64,000 bases of DNA from the NCBI GenBank assembly GCA_013823985.1, contig PNNB01000001.1, forward strand, positions 62,001 through 126,000. Direction: 5' to 3'. How positions within the stretch are numbered: position 1 is the first letter of the stretch; the number at the start of each line of letters is the position of its first letter. The stretch is from Sphingopyxis sp. Its GTDB lineage: Bacteria; Pseudomonadota; Alphaproteobacteria; Sphingomonadales; Sphingomonadaceae. The notes beneath the pieces are model-generated. The model saw only the letters and a list, made by a program, of their open reading frames with translations. It was not told the DNA's origin and made no database searches. Position numbers and translations under genes: made by a program. Below are positions 26,247 to 34,720 of this stretch, one piece after another.

Positions 26247-26269
26247 ATCTATAACCATAGTTATAGATA
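26246..26269. promoter_or_regulatory. Perfect 10-bp inverted repeat at the start of the small DUF11 gene
   Basis: Arms 26246-26255 (TATCTATAAC) and 26260-26269 are exact reverse complements around the loop CATA. The site covers the start-codon region of the 25326-26246 gene. It could be an operator or an mRNA hairpin that hides the ribosome site, since no Shine-Dalgarno sequence is obvious. Confidence 0.5.
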
Positions 26270-26318
26270 ATCATTTTGGTGCGGGAAATCACCCCTCTTT
26301 TTTAAGCGGGCCTGCGGC

Positions 26319-28253
26319 CTAGTTCACCGTTGCATTGAACACCATGGCAAAGCTCGCCGCGGGACCGAGCGAGGCCGCCCGGCCTGTCACGACATTGGCG
26401 GCAAAATCCATGCCATAGGGGTCGGTTTCATCACCGCCACTATTATTGTCGTCTTCCGCCGTGGTTGCTGCCGCGCAGGAAGTTCCGGAGAACATGCTGC
26501 CGGGAATGAAGGTAAGGTTGGCTGGAATGCTGTCGGTGGCAACAACGTTGCTGCTGGTGGCGCTGCCGGAATTCGAAACCAGCACGCAATAGCGGACAAT
26601 GGCGCCCGGAACGGATTTCGGGTTGGTGCCGCTGACACCGTCGCTCACCACGCTGCTCAGCTTCGTGACGCTCAGAGTGGTTTGCGGATTGCAAAAGGTG
26701 AAGTCGTTGATGGCAATGGCTTGCCCGTCGGGATCGGCGGGTGCCGTCGTGTGGTTGCCATAGACGATCGTGATTGTGTCCACCGGCGATGAAAATGTCG
26801 CGATCACCGTGCCTTGGTTGGTCGTATCTGTCGCCGTCACATCGCCGATGGCGACATTGCCGAAGACATAGTTGGTAACGCCATTGGTCAGCGTCGGTGT
26901 AACCGATGCGCCGTTGTAACTGCCGGTGATAGTCATCTTGTCGGCAAAGTCATTGGCTGCATAGTCAACATCGAAGATCGTAAACTGTGTGCCGGGCACA
27001 GCGGTCGGCAGAGTGACCACCGTCGTTGTTGTTTGTGTCCGAGTTGTATATTCGACATTCTGGTACAGCGAGTTTTGACCCACCGTTCCGCCTGTGATCG
27101 TCGCGTTGAGTTCCAACGGGACAGTGAAAGTACCCTGCGTAGTTACATTGAAACCGATGGTGCCAATATTGGCCACAGTCGCTGTCCCGGTTGAACTGCC
27201 ACTCGTCCAGCTTTGCGCATTCCAGTCCAACAGGGTCGTGCCATTTGGACAGACAAGCGTAGGCGGCGTGCCGGCAGTGCGTGTGCCTGTAGTGGTGAAA
27301 CTGACGGACGCATCATCGTCTTCCAACGTCGATCCATTATTGGGTACTGAGTCCAGATCAACGATGGAGGATGCCAATATTTCGGCATCATTCTGGATGG
27401 TCGTTCCTAGCCCCGCCGTGACGGTCACGTTGATCGTCAAAGTCCGGGTCGTACCTGCGGGGATACTGCCAACGGTCCACACGCCGCTAGTGCTGTCGTA
27501 GCTACCTGTACCCGTCGCGCTGACAAAAGAGACGCCCACAGGCAGTTGGTCGAGGACCGTGACGCCAGATGCAGCGGAGGGTGAGGACGCTGAGTTTGTC
27601 ACCGACAATGTGTAGGCGATGGCATTCCCGCTGGCCGGCGTAGCGTTGCTGACGGTTTTGGTGAGCGACAGGTCAGCGTAGCTTGCAGGTGGTTGCGTCA
27701 AATACAGGTCTGCGCGGGTAAAGGTTCCGTTATCTGCCGAAGGAAATGTATCGCAGATTTCCAGTCGCCATGTGCCTGCCGAGTTCTGGCCGTCGAAGGC
27801 CGACAAGGCGTTGTTGGACACTAGCGCGCGTTGGTAGGGAGGTGGCGCTGGCGTCAATTGGTCGTCGGCGACATGCCCTGAACCGCCAACTTGGCCGGTA
27901 TTTTCATCGCTCAAAATAACATTTAGATTGTCTGCGGCGTTATTGGTGTTTCCATTAATTACCTGGACCCGCGTTCCGGCAGGCGATTGTAATGTTACCC
28001 GGATGTCGCCGCGCCATGCGTGGGACATGAACAAACCCAAATCGACATCCGCCACTGTAAAGCTTGTTCCCACCGTGAAATTGCGAACAAGCGGCGTTGT
28101 GCAGGATGTGAAGGCATTGATGCTGCCCGTCGTGGAATTTGTATATTGGTTAACCGTCTGCGCCAATGCCGCAGTCGGGAACAGGCATGCCAAAATTGCC
28201 AGCCATAATAGACCGGCAATCGATAGGGGCTTTGCCAACTTCGCAAGTTGCAC
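26319..28253 (-). CDS. Large secreted DUF11/P-domain protein
   Basis: About 644 residues if it starts at GTG 28253, directly before the basic and hydrophobic signal peptide (KLAKPLSIAGLLWLAIL); the frame is open to 28382. Order of modules: a P-domain-like sandwich (TVADVDLGLFMSHAWRGDI and FDGQNSAGTWRLEICD), a DUF11 repeat (ADLSLTKTVSNATPASGNAI), a Thr-rich beta region, and the shared C-terminal module (GTNPKSVPGAIVRYCVLVSN). It ends ASFAMVFNATVN. Likely a surface or extracellular adhesin-like protein; function unproven. It is divergent from the 28456 gene, with which it shares the end module. Confidence 0.8.
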   Translation of the reverse strand: MQLAKLAKPLSIAGLLWLAILACLFPTAALAQTVNQYTNSTTGSINAFTSCTTPLVRNFTVGTSFTVADVDLGLFMSHAWRGDIRVTLQSPAGTRVQVINGNTNNAADNLNVILSDENTGQVGGSGHVADDQLTPAPPPYQRALVSNNALSAFDGQNSAGTWRLEICDTFPSADNGTFTRADLYLTQPPASYADLSLTKTVSNATPASGNAIAYTLSVTNSASSPSAASGVTVLDQLPVGVSFVSATGTGSYDSTSGVWTVGSIPAGTTRTLTINVTVTAGLGTTIQNDAEILASSIVDLDSVPNNGSTLEDDDASVSFTTTGTRTAGTPPTLVCPNGTTLLDWNAQSWTSGSSTGTATVANIGTIGFNVTTQGTFTVPLELNATITGGTVGQNSLYQNVEYTTRTQTTTTVVTLPTAVPGTQFTIFDVDYAANDFADKMTITGSYNGASVTPTLTNGVTNYVFGNVAIGDVTATDTTNQGTVIATFSSPVDTITIVYGNHTTAPADPDGQAIAINDFTFCNPQTTLSVTKLSSVVSDGVSGTNPKSVPGAIVRYCVLVSNSGSATSSNVVATDSIPANLTFIPGSMFSGTSCAAATTAEDDNNSGGDETDPYGMDFAANVVTGRAASLGPAASFAMVFNATVN

Positions 28254-28455
28254 AGATCCCGACGTCAACGTTTCACTAGTCCCTTGGCCATGGCACCGGA
28301 CTAGGCAAAAGAATTTAATTAAGAATAAAGAATGGCGGAAATCCGCGCATCCAATTTGTAAAATTTCATCAATTTCCGCCAATAATTAACACAATTACGG
28401 GTCGTTAACCTTAGTGCGCTAAATCAGGTCGCGAGCGTTACGACCAGGACCTCCA

Positions 28456-30321
28456 TTGCAAAGACTTTTGACCCAAAGGCTTCGGCTGCTGTTGGCGACT
28501 ATGTTCGTCCTCCTGATGGGCTTCGGATCGACATCCGCCCAAGCGCAGAGCTGTGCGCCTGCCACAACGCAAGGCACCGCGCCGCAGGGTTGGGAAACCT
28601 ACTGCTGGCTGGATTTCTCCGCTTATAATGATGCGACGGCGCGCTCGGCTTCGGGGCAGAATTTTTCGTTCAACTTGAGTGACGGGTCCACCCTGTCGTT
28701 CAACCTGAAAGTGACGCCGACCACCGCGACCGCGTTCAACTCCATTGCTGCGCCGTCCTGGACGGGTGCTGCCGTGGGGAATACCGCCTTTTTGGGCATT
28801 CCGGGCCGGCCTGTGCTCTATACCGCTTCGGCGGGTGCAAAATCGATTACCTTTTCCGGGATCACGATCACGCCGCCACCCGGTGCGCCAGCGGTTACCG
28901 CTTATTCCTTCGTGGCCGCCGACGCGGAATCGACCAATGACGGTGAGAATTTGCAGTTTGTGACCAATGGTTCGGGGTGGCAAATTCTGGATCAGGTGAA
29001 CCCGATTAGCGGGAATACCTATCCCACAATCACCGGCACCGGCACCTCGACCTTTACCGAAACGGGCGTCCCGGGGACGGTCGGGGGATATATTGTCGGT
29101 TCGAACAGCCCGACGACCGTTACGACCAACATGACCGCTGGCGGATTGCAGGGCGCCATGTTTGCGGTGCGCTTTGCCTCCATCCGTTTGCGCAAAACGA
29201 TCACCGGCGCACGCGTCAATGCGGCGGACCAGTTCACCTTCCGCGTATCGGCAACATCATCGGGAACAACGCTGGCATCCGGCACGACGACCGGAACCGG
29301 CAACGGACCTTTCTCCGCAACGCCGCTTTCGCTGGCATCGGGGATTGGTCTGACCCTGTCCGAAGCCATGGCTGCGGGCAGTGTCAGTACGCTGGCAAAA
29401 TACCAAAGCCGCCTAACCTGTACGAATACGACGACCAGCTCGACCACGCCGCTGCCCAATAATTTGCTGACCACCAGTTACAATTTCGGTGCGTTGCAGT
29501 TCGGGGATGCCGTGATCTGCGTGTTCAACAACGCGGCCTTCCCGCATATCCAGATCAGCAAGGCTTTGGGGGCAACCGGTCGGCGTTTCAGCACCGACCA
29601 GTTTACGGTCCGCATAAATCAGGGAACAACCGTCGTTGCCTCGGCGACAACAACGGGTACCGGAACCACGGTGACAGGCGGGAATACCGGTTTGGTCCAG
29701 GTCACGCCGGGGACCGCCTATACATTGGACGAAATCATGTCGGGTCCGGGCAGCCTGTCGCAATATACATCGGCGCTGGCCTGTACGAACGCGACCAACG
29801 GGGTGACGACAACTTTCCCGACGACCGTGCCGGCCAATATCACGCCTGTCTTGGGCGACATCATCAGTTGCGTTGTGACCAATACGCGTCTGGCGGGCAA
29901 TGCGACGCTGGTGGTGTCGAAGACATCGACCATACTGTCCGACGGCGTCAGCGCGGCCAACCCCAAATCCATACCCGGCGCGATTGTGCGCTATACAATC
30001 ACGGTCCAGAATACCGGGAATCTCTCGGTGGATGCCAATAGCATCGTCATCGTCGATGCTTTTCCACCGAATTTCACGCTCGACGCCTCAACGCCCTTCA
30101 CCTTCACCGAAGGCACCAGGCCCAGCAATCTCAACGCGTTCAATCAGGGCACCATGGTGACCTATTCCAATACAGGCAGTGCGCCCTTCACCGCGCCTTT
30201 GGGCAGCGGGTATAATGCCGCCATCCGTGCCTTCCGCTACGCGCCGACGGGGACTATGCAAGGTGCGAACACGTCCGGGCCTTCCAGCTTTTCGATCTCG
30301 TTTGTCGGGCGGCTGAACTAA
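28456..30321 (+). CDS. Large secreted CshA-type/DUF11 protein
   Basis: 621 residues with a signal peptide (cleavage near AQAQSC). The N-terminal part (WETYCWLDFSAYNDA, later ITAYSFVAADAE-like strands) resembles CshA-type domains of surface fibrils. Two repeated Thr-rich beta modules follow (QFTFRVSATSSGTTLASG and QFTVRINQGTTVVASA). The C-terminal module contains AANPKSIPGAIVRYTITVQN and the protein ends SSFSISFVGRLN. It is probably an extracellular structural protein. Its 3' end overlaps the convergent rsmE gene by four bases. Confidence 0.8.
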   Translation: MQRLLTQRLRLLLATMFVLLMGFGSTSAQAQSCAPATTQGTAPQGWETYCWLDFSAYNDATARSASGQNFSFNLSDGSTLSFNLKVTPTTATAFNSIAAPSWTGAAVGNTAFLGIPGRPVLYTASAGAKSITFSGITITPPPGAPAVTAYSFVAADAESTNDGENLQFVTNGSGWQILDQVNPISGNTYPTITGTGTSTFTETGVPGTVGGYIVGSNSPTTVTTNMTAGGLQGAMFAVRFASIRLRKTITGARVNAADQFTFRVSATSSGTTLASGTTTGTGNGPFSATPLSLASGIGLTLSEAMAAGSVSTLAKYQSRLTCTNTTTSSTTPLPNNLLTTSYNFGALQFGDAVICVFNNAAFPHIQISKALGATGRRFSTDQFTVRINQGTTVVASATTTGTGTTVTGGNTGLVQVTPGTAYTLDEIMSGPGSLSQYTSALACTNATNGVTTTFPTTVPANITPVLGDIISCVVTNTRLAGNATLVVSKTSTILSDGVSAANPKSIPGAIVRYTITVQNTGNLSVDANSIVIVDAFPPNFTLDASTPFTFTEGTRPSNLNAFNQGTMVTYSNTGSAPFTAPLGSGYNAAIRAFRYAPTGTMQGANTSGPSSFSISFVGRLN

Positions 30322-31058
30322 CCCCAGTCGCCTTGCGCTGCCATCCAGACGGATAGCGCCGCCACAGCCGCCGTATCGGCGCGCAAAATCCGTGGGCCGA
30401 GGGACACGGCGACAGCCGACGGATGCGCACGGATCGCGCTGTTTTCGGTATCTGTAAAACCACCCTCCGGCCCGATCAGCAGAGCGGCGGGCCCGGCCTT
30501 GATTGCCGATCCGAACGGCACGCCCCCGCGTTCGTCACAGAAATAGAGCGTCCGTTCCGATGGCCAGTCGCGTAGCAGGGCGTCGAGCTTTGATAGTGGC
30601 GCGATCTCCGGCAACGCGGTCCGCTCGCATTGTTCCGCCGCCTCGATCATATGCGCGCGCAGGCGGTCTTCCTTGACCTTGTCGACGACGCAGCGTGCCG
30701 TCAGCAAGGGCACAAAGCGCGCCGCACCCAGTTCGCAGGCTTTTTCGGCGATCCAGTCAAACCGGTCCTTTTTGACCAGCGCCTGACACAGCCAGATATC
30801 CGGCACCGCCTCGCGCGGGCGCAATTGTTCCGCCACGTGCAGGGACAGATCGCGCTTCCCGGCACTCGCCACATGGGCCAGATATGCACCGGTTTGATCG
30901 TCGAACAGGACCACCGGCGCGCCGACCTTTAGCCGCATCACGCCAAGCAGATAATGTGCAGCGCCGCCCGATACGGCAACTTCCTGTCCGACAGCCAGCA
31001 GCTGTTCGACAAACAGGCGCGGTGTGGATTTCGGGGGCCAGGCGGGCGTTGCGGGCAT
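30318..31058 (-). CDS. rsmE: 16S rRNA (uracil1498-N3)-methyltransferase
   Basis: 246 residues. An N-terminal PUA-like domain (PRLFVEQLLAVGQEVAVSG) is followed by the SPOUT knot domain, with LLIGPEGGFTDTE and LGPRILRADTAAVAAL as the SAM-binding knot motifs. It methylates U1498 of 16S rRNA at the decoding centre. It is divergent from ubiA and convergent with the DUF11 gene. No operon partner. Confidence 0.95.
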   Translation of the reverse strand: MPATPAWPPKSTPRLFVEQLLAVGQEVAVSGGAAHYLLGVMRLKVGAPVVLFDDQTGAYLAHVASAGKRDLSLHVAEQLRPREAVPDIWLCQALVKKDRFDWIAEKACELGAARFVPLLTARCVVDKVKEDRLRAHMIEAAEQCERTALPEIAPLSKLDALLRDWPSERTLYFCDERGGVPFGSAIKAGPAALLIGPEGGFTDTENSAIRAHPSAVAVSLGPRILRADTAAVAALSVWMAAQGDWG

Positions 31059-31086
31059 GACGGTTCCCTAACCCCAAATACAATGC

Positions 31087-31123
31087 ACGTCATCCTGCTT
31101 TTGGAACAAGTTCCGGATGACGT
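31087..31123. repeat. REP-like imperfect palindrome in the rsmE-ubiA gap
   Basis: Arms 31087-31095 and 31115-31123 are exact nine-base reverse complements, enclosing a sequence with CAAGTTC. It resembles in form the repeat unit at 33121-33201. It lies upstream of both divergent genes. Confidence 0.4.
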
Positions 31124-31151
31124 CGCGCTGATTTTTGTGCAGAGCGTTGCC

Positions 31152-32063
31152 ATGGCGATTCAAACAGTTCCGGACAGCGAATATAGCGGCTTTATGGGCA
31201 TGCTGCCCCCGCGGTTCCGCGCCTTTGCCCTGCTCGCCCGTTTTGACCGGCCGATTGGCTGGTGGCTGCTTTATTGGCCCTGCGTTTATGGACTGGCGCT
31301 TTCGGGTGGATTGATTGCGCAGTGGGATTTGGCGCTGTGGATGCTGCTTGGTGCTATCGCGATGCGCGGGGCAGGGTGTGTGTATAACGACATCGTCGAC
31401 CGCGACCTCGACGCGCAGGTCGCGCGCACCGCGCTGCGGCCCTTGCCCAGCGGCGCGGTCAGTGTGAAAGCGGCGTGGGCGTGGCTGCTGACGCTGTGTC
31501 TTGTTGGTCTGGCCGTGCTGATGCAACTCAGATGGGAGGCGCAGCTGGTTGCGCTTGCCAGCCTCGGACTCGTCGCGGCCTATCCCTTTATGAAGCGTAT
31601 AACATGGTGGCCGCAACTCTGGCTCGGACTGGTGTTCAGTTGGGGCGCGCCGGTCGGCTGGGTCGCGATAACGGGCCAGATCGATGCGGCGATGCTGTGG
31701 CTTTATGCGGGGACCATTTTCTGGGTCATCGGCTATGATACCATTTATGCGATGCAGGACCGCGAGGATGACGCGCTGGTCGGCATCAAGTCGAGCGCGC
31801 GGCGTCTGGGCGGGTATATCCGCAGCGGCGTTGCCCTGTTCTATACGCTGGCGCTGACCGGATGGGGGATAGCGATCTGGAGCATCCGGCCCGAAAAGCA
31901 GGCGCTGGTCGCGTTGGTGCCCGTTGCTATTCACTTGATGCTTCAGTTTTTCTCGCTCAAACATGATGGCAGCAATGCGCTTGGCCATTTCCGGTCGAAC
32001 CGGGTGGCGGGGCTGTTGGCGGCTTTGGCCTTTCTGGTCGTGGGCGCAGCCGGAACATATTAG
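31152..32063 (+). CDS. ubiA: 4-hydroxybenzoate polyprenyltransferase
   Basis: 303 residues from ATG 31152; the frame extends upstream through the gap but the extension does not look like UbiA. LLARFDRPIGWWLLYWPCVYG is the typical start. The first Asp-rich motif is YNDIVDRDLDAQVART (about residues 78-93) and the second is YDTIYAMQDREDD. About eight to nine membrane helices. It attaches the polyprenyl tail to 4-hydroxybenzoate in ubiquinone synthesis at the inner membrane. Confidence 0.96.
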   Translation: MAIQTVPDSEYSGFMGMLPPRFRAFALLARFDRPIGWWLLYWPCVYGLALSGGLIAQWDLALWMLLGAIAMRGAGCVYNDIVDRDLDAQVARTALRPLPSGAVSVKAAWAWLLTLCLVGLAVLMQLRWEAQLVALASLGLVAAYPFMKRITWWPQLWLGLVFSWGAPVGWVAITGQIDAAMLWLYAGTIFWVIGYDTIYAMQDREDDALVGIKSSARRLGGYIRSGVALFYTLALTGWGIAIWSIRPEKQALVALVPVAIHLMLQFFSLKHDGSNALGHFRSNRVAGLLAALAFLVVGAAGTY

Positions 32064-32072
32064 GAGAGAAAA

Positions 32073-33092
32073 ATGGAACATCGCCGCCTGGGCAAAAGCG
32101 CCGTCGTCGTATCCGATATTTGCATGGGCACCATGACCTTCGGTTCGCAAACCGAAGAGGCGGAGGCCCATCGCATTTTGGACAAATGCCTTGATGCCGG
32201 CATCAACTTTTTCGACACGGCCGAAGGCTATCCCGTACCGCCCGACAGCAAGTGGGTCGGCCGGACCGAAGAAATTGTCGGCCGCTGGATGAAGGGCAAG
32301 AACCGCGACGCGATCATCATGGCGACGAAGGTGTCGGGACCCAGCCATGTGTGGTTCAAATCCCCCAAGCGCGGCGGGATGACCGCGCTCGACCGGCACA
32401 ATATCACGGTCGCGGTGGAAGACAGCCTGCGCCGTCTGCAGACCGACTATATCGACCTGTACCAGACCCACTGGCCTGACCACGACACCGCCTATGACGA
32501 GACCATGGAAACGCTCGATGAACTGGTGCGTGCGGGCAAGGTGCGTGTGCTGGGGTGCTCCAACGAGACCAGCTATGGCCTGATGAAGTCGCTGGCGACG
32601 TCGGAACGGTTGGGCACGGCGCGCTATCATACGATCCAGAATAATTATTCGATCAACAACCGCCGGTTTGAAGATGAGCTGAAACAGGTGTGCCGTCAGG
32701 AAGGCGTATCGTTGCTGCCCTATTCGCCCTTGGGTGGAGGTGTTTTGTCGGGGAAATATCTCGACAACCAGCGCCCCGAAGGTGCGCGTTTCTCCCGCTA
32801 TCTGGAAATGGAAGGCGCGCGCCAGTTCGACATGGCGCAGCGTTTTGCGGGCCCGCGCGCGCTTGAATCCACCGCGCGGATCGTCGCCATCGCAAAAGAG
32901 GCGGGCATGTCGCCGGTCACCTTGGCGACGGCCTGGTCAAAGCAGAATGACTTTGTGGCCTCGACCATCGTCGGTGTCAGCCGCGAGGATCAACTGGACG
33001 AGATTTTCGCGGCGATTGATCTGAAGCTGAGCAAAGAGGTGATGTCGGCGGTGCACAAGGTTACGAAGGAAATATTATACCCTATGGGGTAG
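32073..33092 (+). CDS. Aldo/keto reductase
   Basis: 339 residues, a TIM-barrel aldo/keto reductase. The catalytic tetrad is visible as Asp and Tyr in FFDTAEGYPV, Lys in IMATKVSGP and His in LYQTHWPDH. The N-terminus MEHRRLGKSAVVVSDICMG and the late VGVSREDQLDE coenzyme loop match the YajO/Tas-like NADPH group. It starts nine bases after ubiA and is probably co-transcribed, though no pathway link is evident. The substrate is unknown. Confidence 0.92.
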   Translation: MEHRRLGKSAVVVSDICMGTMTFGSQTEEAEAHRILDKCLDAGINFFDTAEGYPVPPDSKWVGRTEEIVGRWMKGKNRDAIIMATKVSGPSHVWFKSPKRGGMTALDRHNITVAVEDSLRRLQTDYIDLYQTHWPDHDTAYDETMETLDELVRAGKVRVLGCSNETSYGLMKSLATSERLGTARYHTIQNNYSINNRRFEDELKQVCRQEGVSLLPYSPLGGGVLSGKYLDNQRPEGARFSRYLEMEGARQFDMAQRFAGPRALESTARIVAIAKEAGMSPVTLATAWSKQNDFVASTIVGVSREDQLDEIFAAIDLKLSKEVMSAVHKVTKEILYPMG

Positions 33093-33120
33093 TGGTTGGG
33101 GCGAGAACGCCACGCGCGCT

Positions 33121-33201
33121 ACCGTCACCCTGAACTTGTTTCAGGGTCTTACTACTGCGACGTTGAAAACTAAGACCCTGAAACAAGTTCAGGGTGACGG
33201 T
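33121..33201. repeat. Large perfect inverted repeat (REP/BIME-like)
   Basis: Arms 33121-33151 and 33171-33201 are exact 31-base reverse complements around a 19-base loop. Each arm is itself a palindrome (ACCCTGAAC...TTCAGGGT), so the unit is two inverted copies of a short palindromic repeat. I recall this ACCCTGAACTTGTTTCAGGG type as frequent between sphingomonad genes. Lying between two convergent genes, it can also act as a bidirectional terminator. Confidence 0.85.
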
Positions 33202-33253
33202 GTGTATTATTTCGATGGCACCAGCGGCTTCTCACGCGGTTGCGTCCGCCCCG

Positions 33254-34720
33254 TTAACCCGTGACAATTTCCGAGCGGCCATAACCCAGCGCCTCGGCCA
33301 GTGCCTGCAAGCGGCGTTGGACGGAGTTGGAGCGCAGCCGTGTCGCCTGGCCGCTTAGCCGCAGGCGGAGGATGGCGTCGTCGCCCTCAATCCGGCTGTC
33401 GGACAAGGCACGTCCGGTGCCGCCGTCGAGCCGCTGCGCCAAGCGGATCGCCAGACCCCAGATGACTGCCTGTGCAAGTGCGCCGGGCTTGGCGAGATTG
33501 GCCAGCATTTCGGGCAATGTGCGTTTGCCGGCGTGCACCGTCCACAAGGCAGCAGCGATAATGGCGCGGTCGCTGGCGACAACGCCTGGCCAGTTTCCGT
33601 CGAGCGCCAGATCAAGCGCGTGATCGGCGCGATATTCGGGGTTCACATTCCAGACGCTGTCGGACAACAGGCAGGCGGCACGGCATAGCCGCGCATCGCC
33701 GTCGCTTTGCCCGGCGAACACAGGGGCAATCCAGTCGGCCAGCGCATCGCCATGGAAGGGGAAGCGGGCGAGGCGCTCGCCTTCAAAACGGGTTGCTGCG
33801 ATCAGCGGGTCTTCACGGCGATCGGCATCGGACAATTGATCGAACAGCAAACCTTCGCGCAGGCCATAGACGCTGGTGACCAGCTCGCGCGGTTCCAACA
33901 GGCGCACAACCGCCGCCAGCAAGGCGGTCGCACCGGGCAGCGCCGCTATGCGCGCGGAGGCAATGACCTTGGTCTGTGTCAGGGCAGCTTCATCGTTGAT
34001 GAGAGGCATGAGCCGTGTCGGCGCATCGGGTGGTATCTGGTAATTGGACAAGATGGTGAGCGGGTAACCGGCGTCGTGCATATGCAGCCGGGCAAAGGAC
34101 CGCCACGACCCGCCGATCATGTAAAAGGGCAGGTTGGGTTCGTAGGGAAAGCCGTCCTCGCCTTTCAGGGCGGCAATTTCCTGCCTCAGCATCTGCGTAA
34201 TCTGTTTGGTCGTTTTGCCCTTGAGGACATCCTGCCGCAGCGTGCCGAGCGGCAGGGAAACACGCTCGTGCAATTTGCCATCCGCTACCCGGATCAATTC
34301 CAGACTGCCGCCACCCAGATCGCCGACATAGCCATTGGCGTGGGGATTGTCGCTGATAACGCCAAGGCCGGCAGCTGTGGCTTCGGTTTCGCCATCAAGC
34401 ACTTCGACGCGGATGCCGAGCGCTGCGGCGCCTTCGACAAGCTGCTGTCCGTTCTTGGCCTCGCGCGTGGCTGCTGTGGCGACGACGCGCAGCGTGTCAA
34501 CTTTCATGGCGCGCGCCAGCGTTTCAAACCGGCCAAGCGCGGCCAGTGCCTTTTTCATCGTCGCACTGCTGATGATGCCGTCACCGGCGAGGCACGCACC
34601 GAGGGCGACGCGGCTTTTTTCATTGTAGATCGGCATCGGTGCGCGCGGCAGCCCGTCATAGACGACCAGACGGATTGTGTTGGAGCCGATATCAATGACG
34701 GCCTGACGTGTTGATCTCAT
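33254..34720 (-). CDS. ppx: Exopolyphosphatase / guanosine pentaphosphate phosphatase (Ppx/GppA)
   Basis: 488 residues of the ASKHA fold. The phosphate-1 loop is AVIDIGSNTIRLVVYD and the second is GYVGDLGGGSLELIRV; a C-terminal HD-like helical half completes the protein. Family members split polyphosphate from its ends or convert pppGpp to ppGpp. The start overlaps the ppk stop by four bases, giving the classic ppk-ppx operon, so polyphosphate breakdown is the likelier role. Confidence 0.93.
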   Translation of the reverse strand: MRSTRQAVIDIGSNTIRLVVYDGLPRAPMPIYNEKSRVALGACLAGDGIISSATMKKALAALGRFETLARAMKVDTLRVVATAATREAKNGQQLVEGAAALGIRVEVLDGETEATAAGLGVISDNPHANGYVGDLGGGSLELIRVADGKLHERVSLPLGTLRQDVLKGKTTKQITQMLRQEIAALKGEDGFPYEPNLPFYMIGGSWRSFARLHMHDAGYPLTILSNYQIPPDAPTRLMPLINDEAALTQTKVIASARIAALPGATALLAAVVRLLEPRELVTSVYGLREGLLFDQLSDADRREDPLIAATRFEGERLARFPFHGDALADWIAPVFAGQSDGDARLCRAACLLSDSVWNVNPEYRADHALDLALDGNWPGVVASDRAIIAAALWTVHAGKRTLPEMLANLAKPGALAQAVIWGLAIRLAQRLDGGTGRALSDSRIEGDDAILRLRLSGQATRLRSNSVQRRLQALAEALGYGRSEIVTG

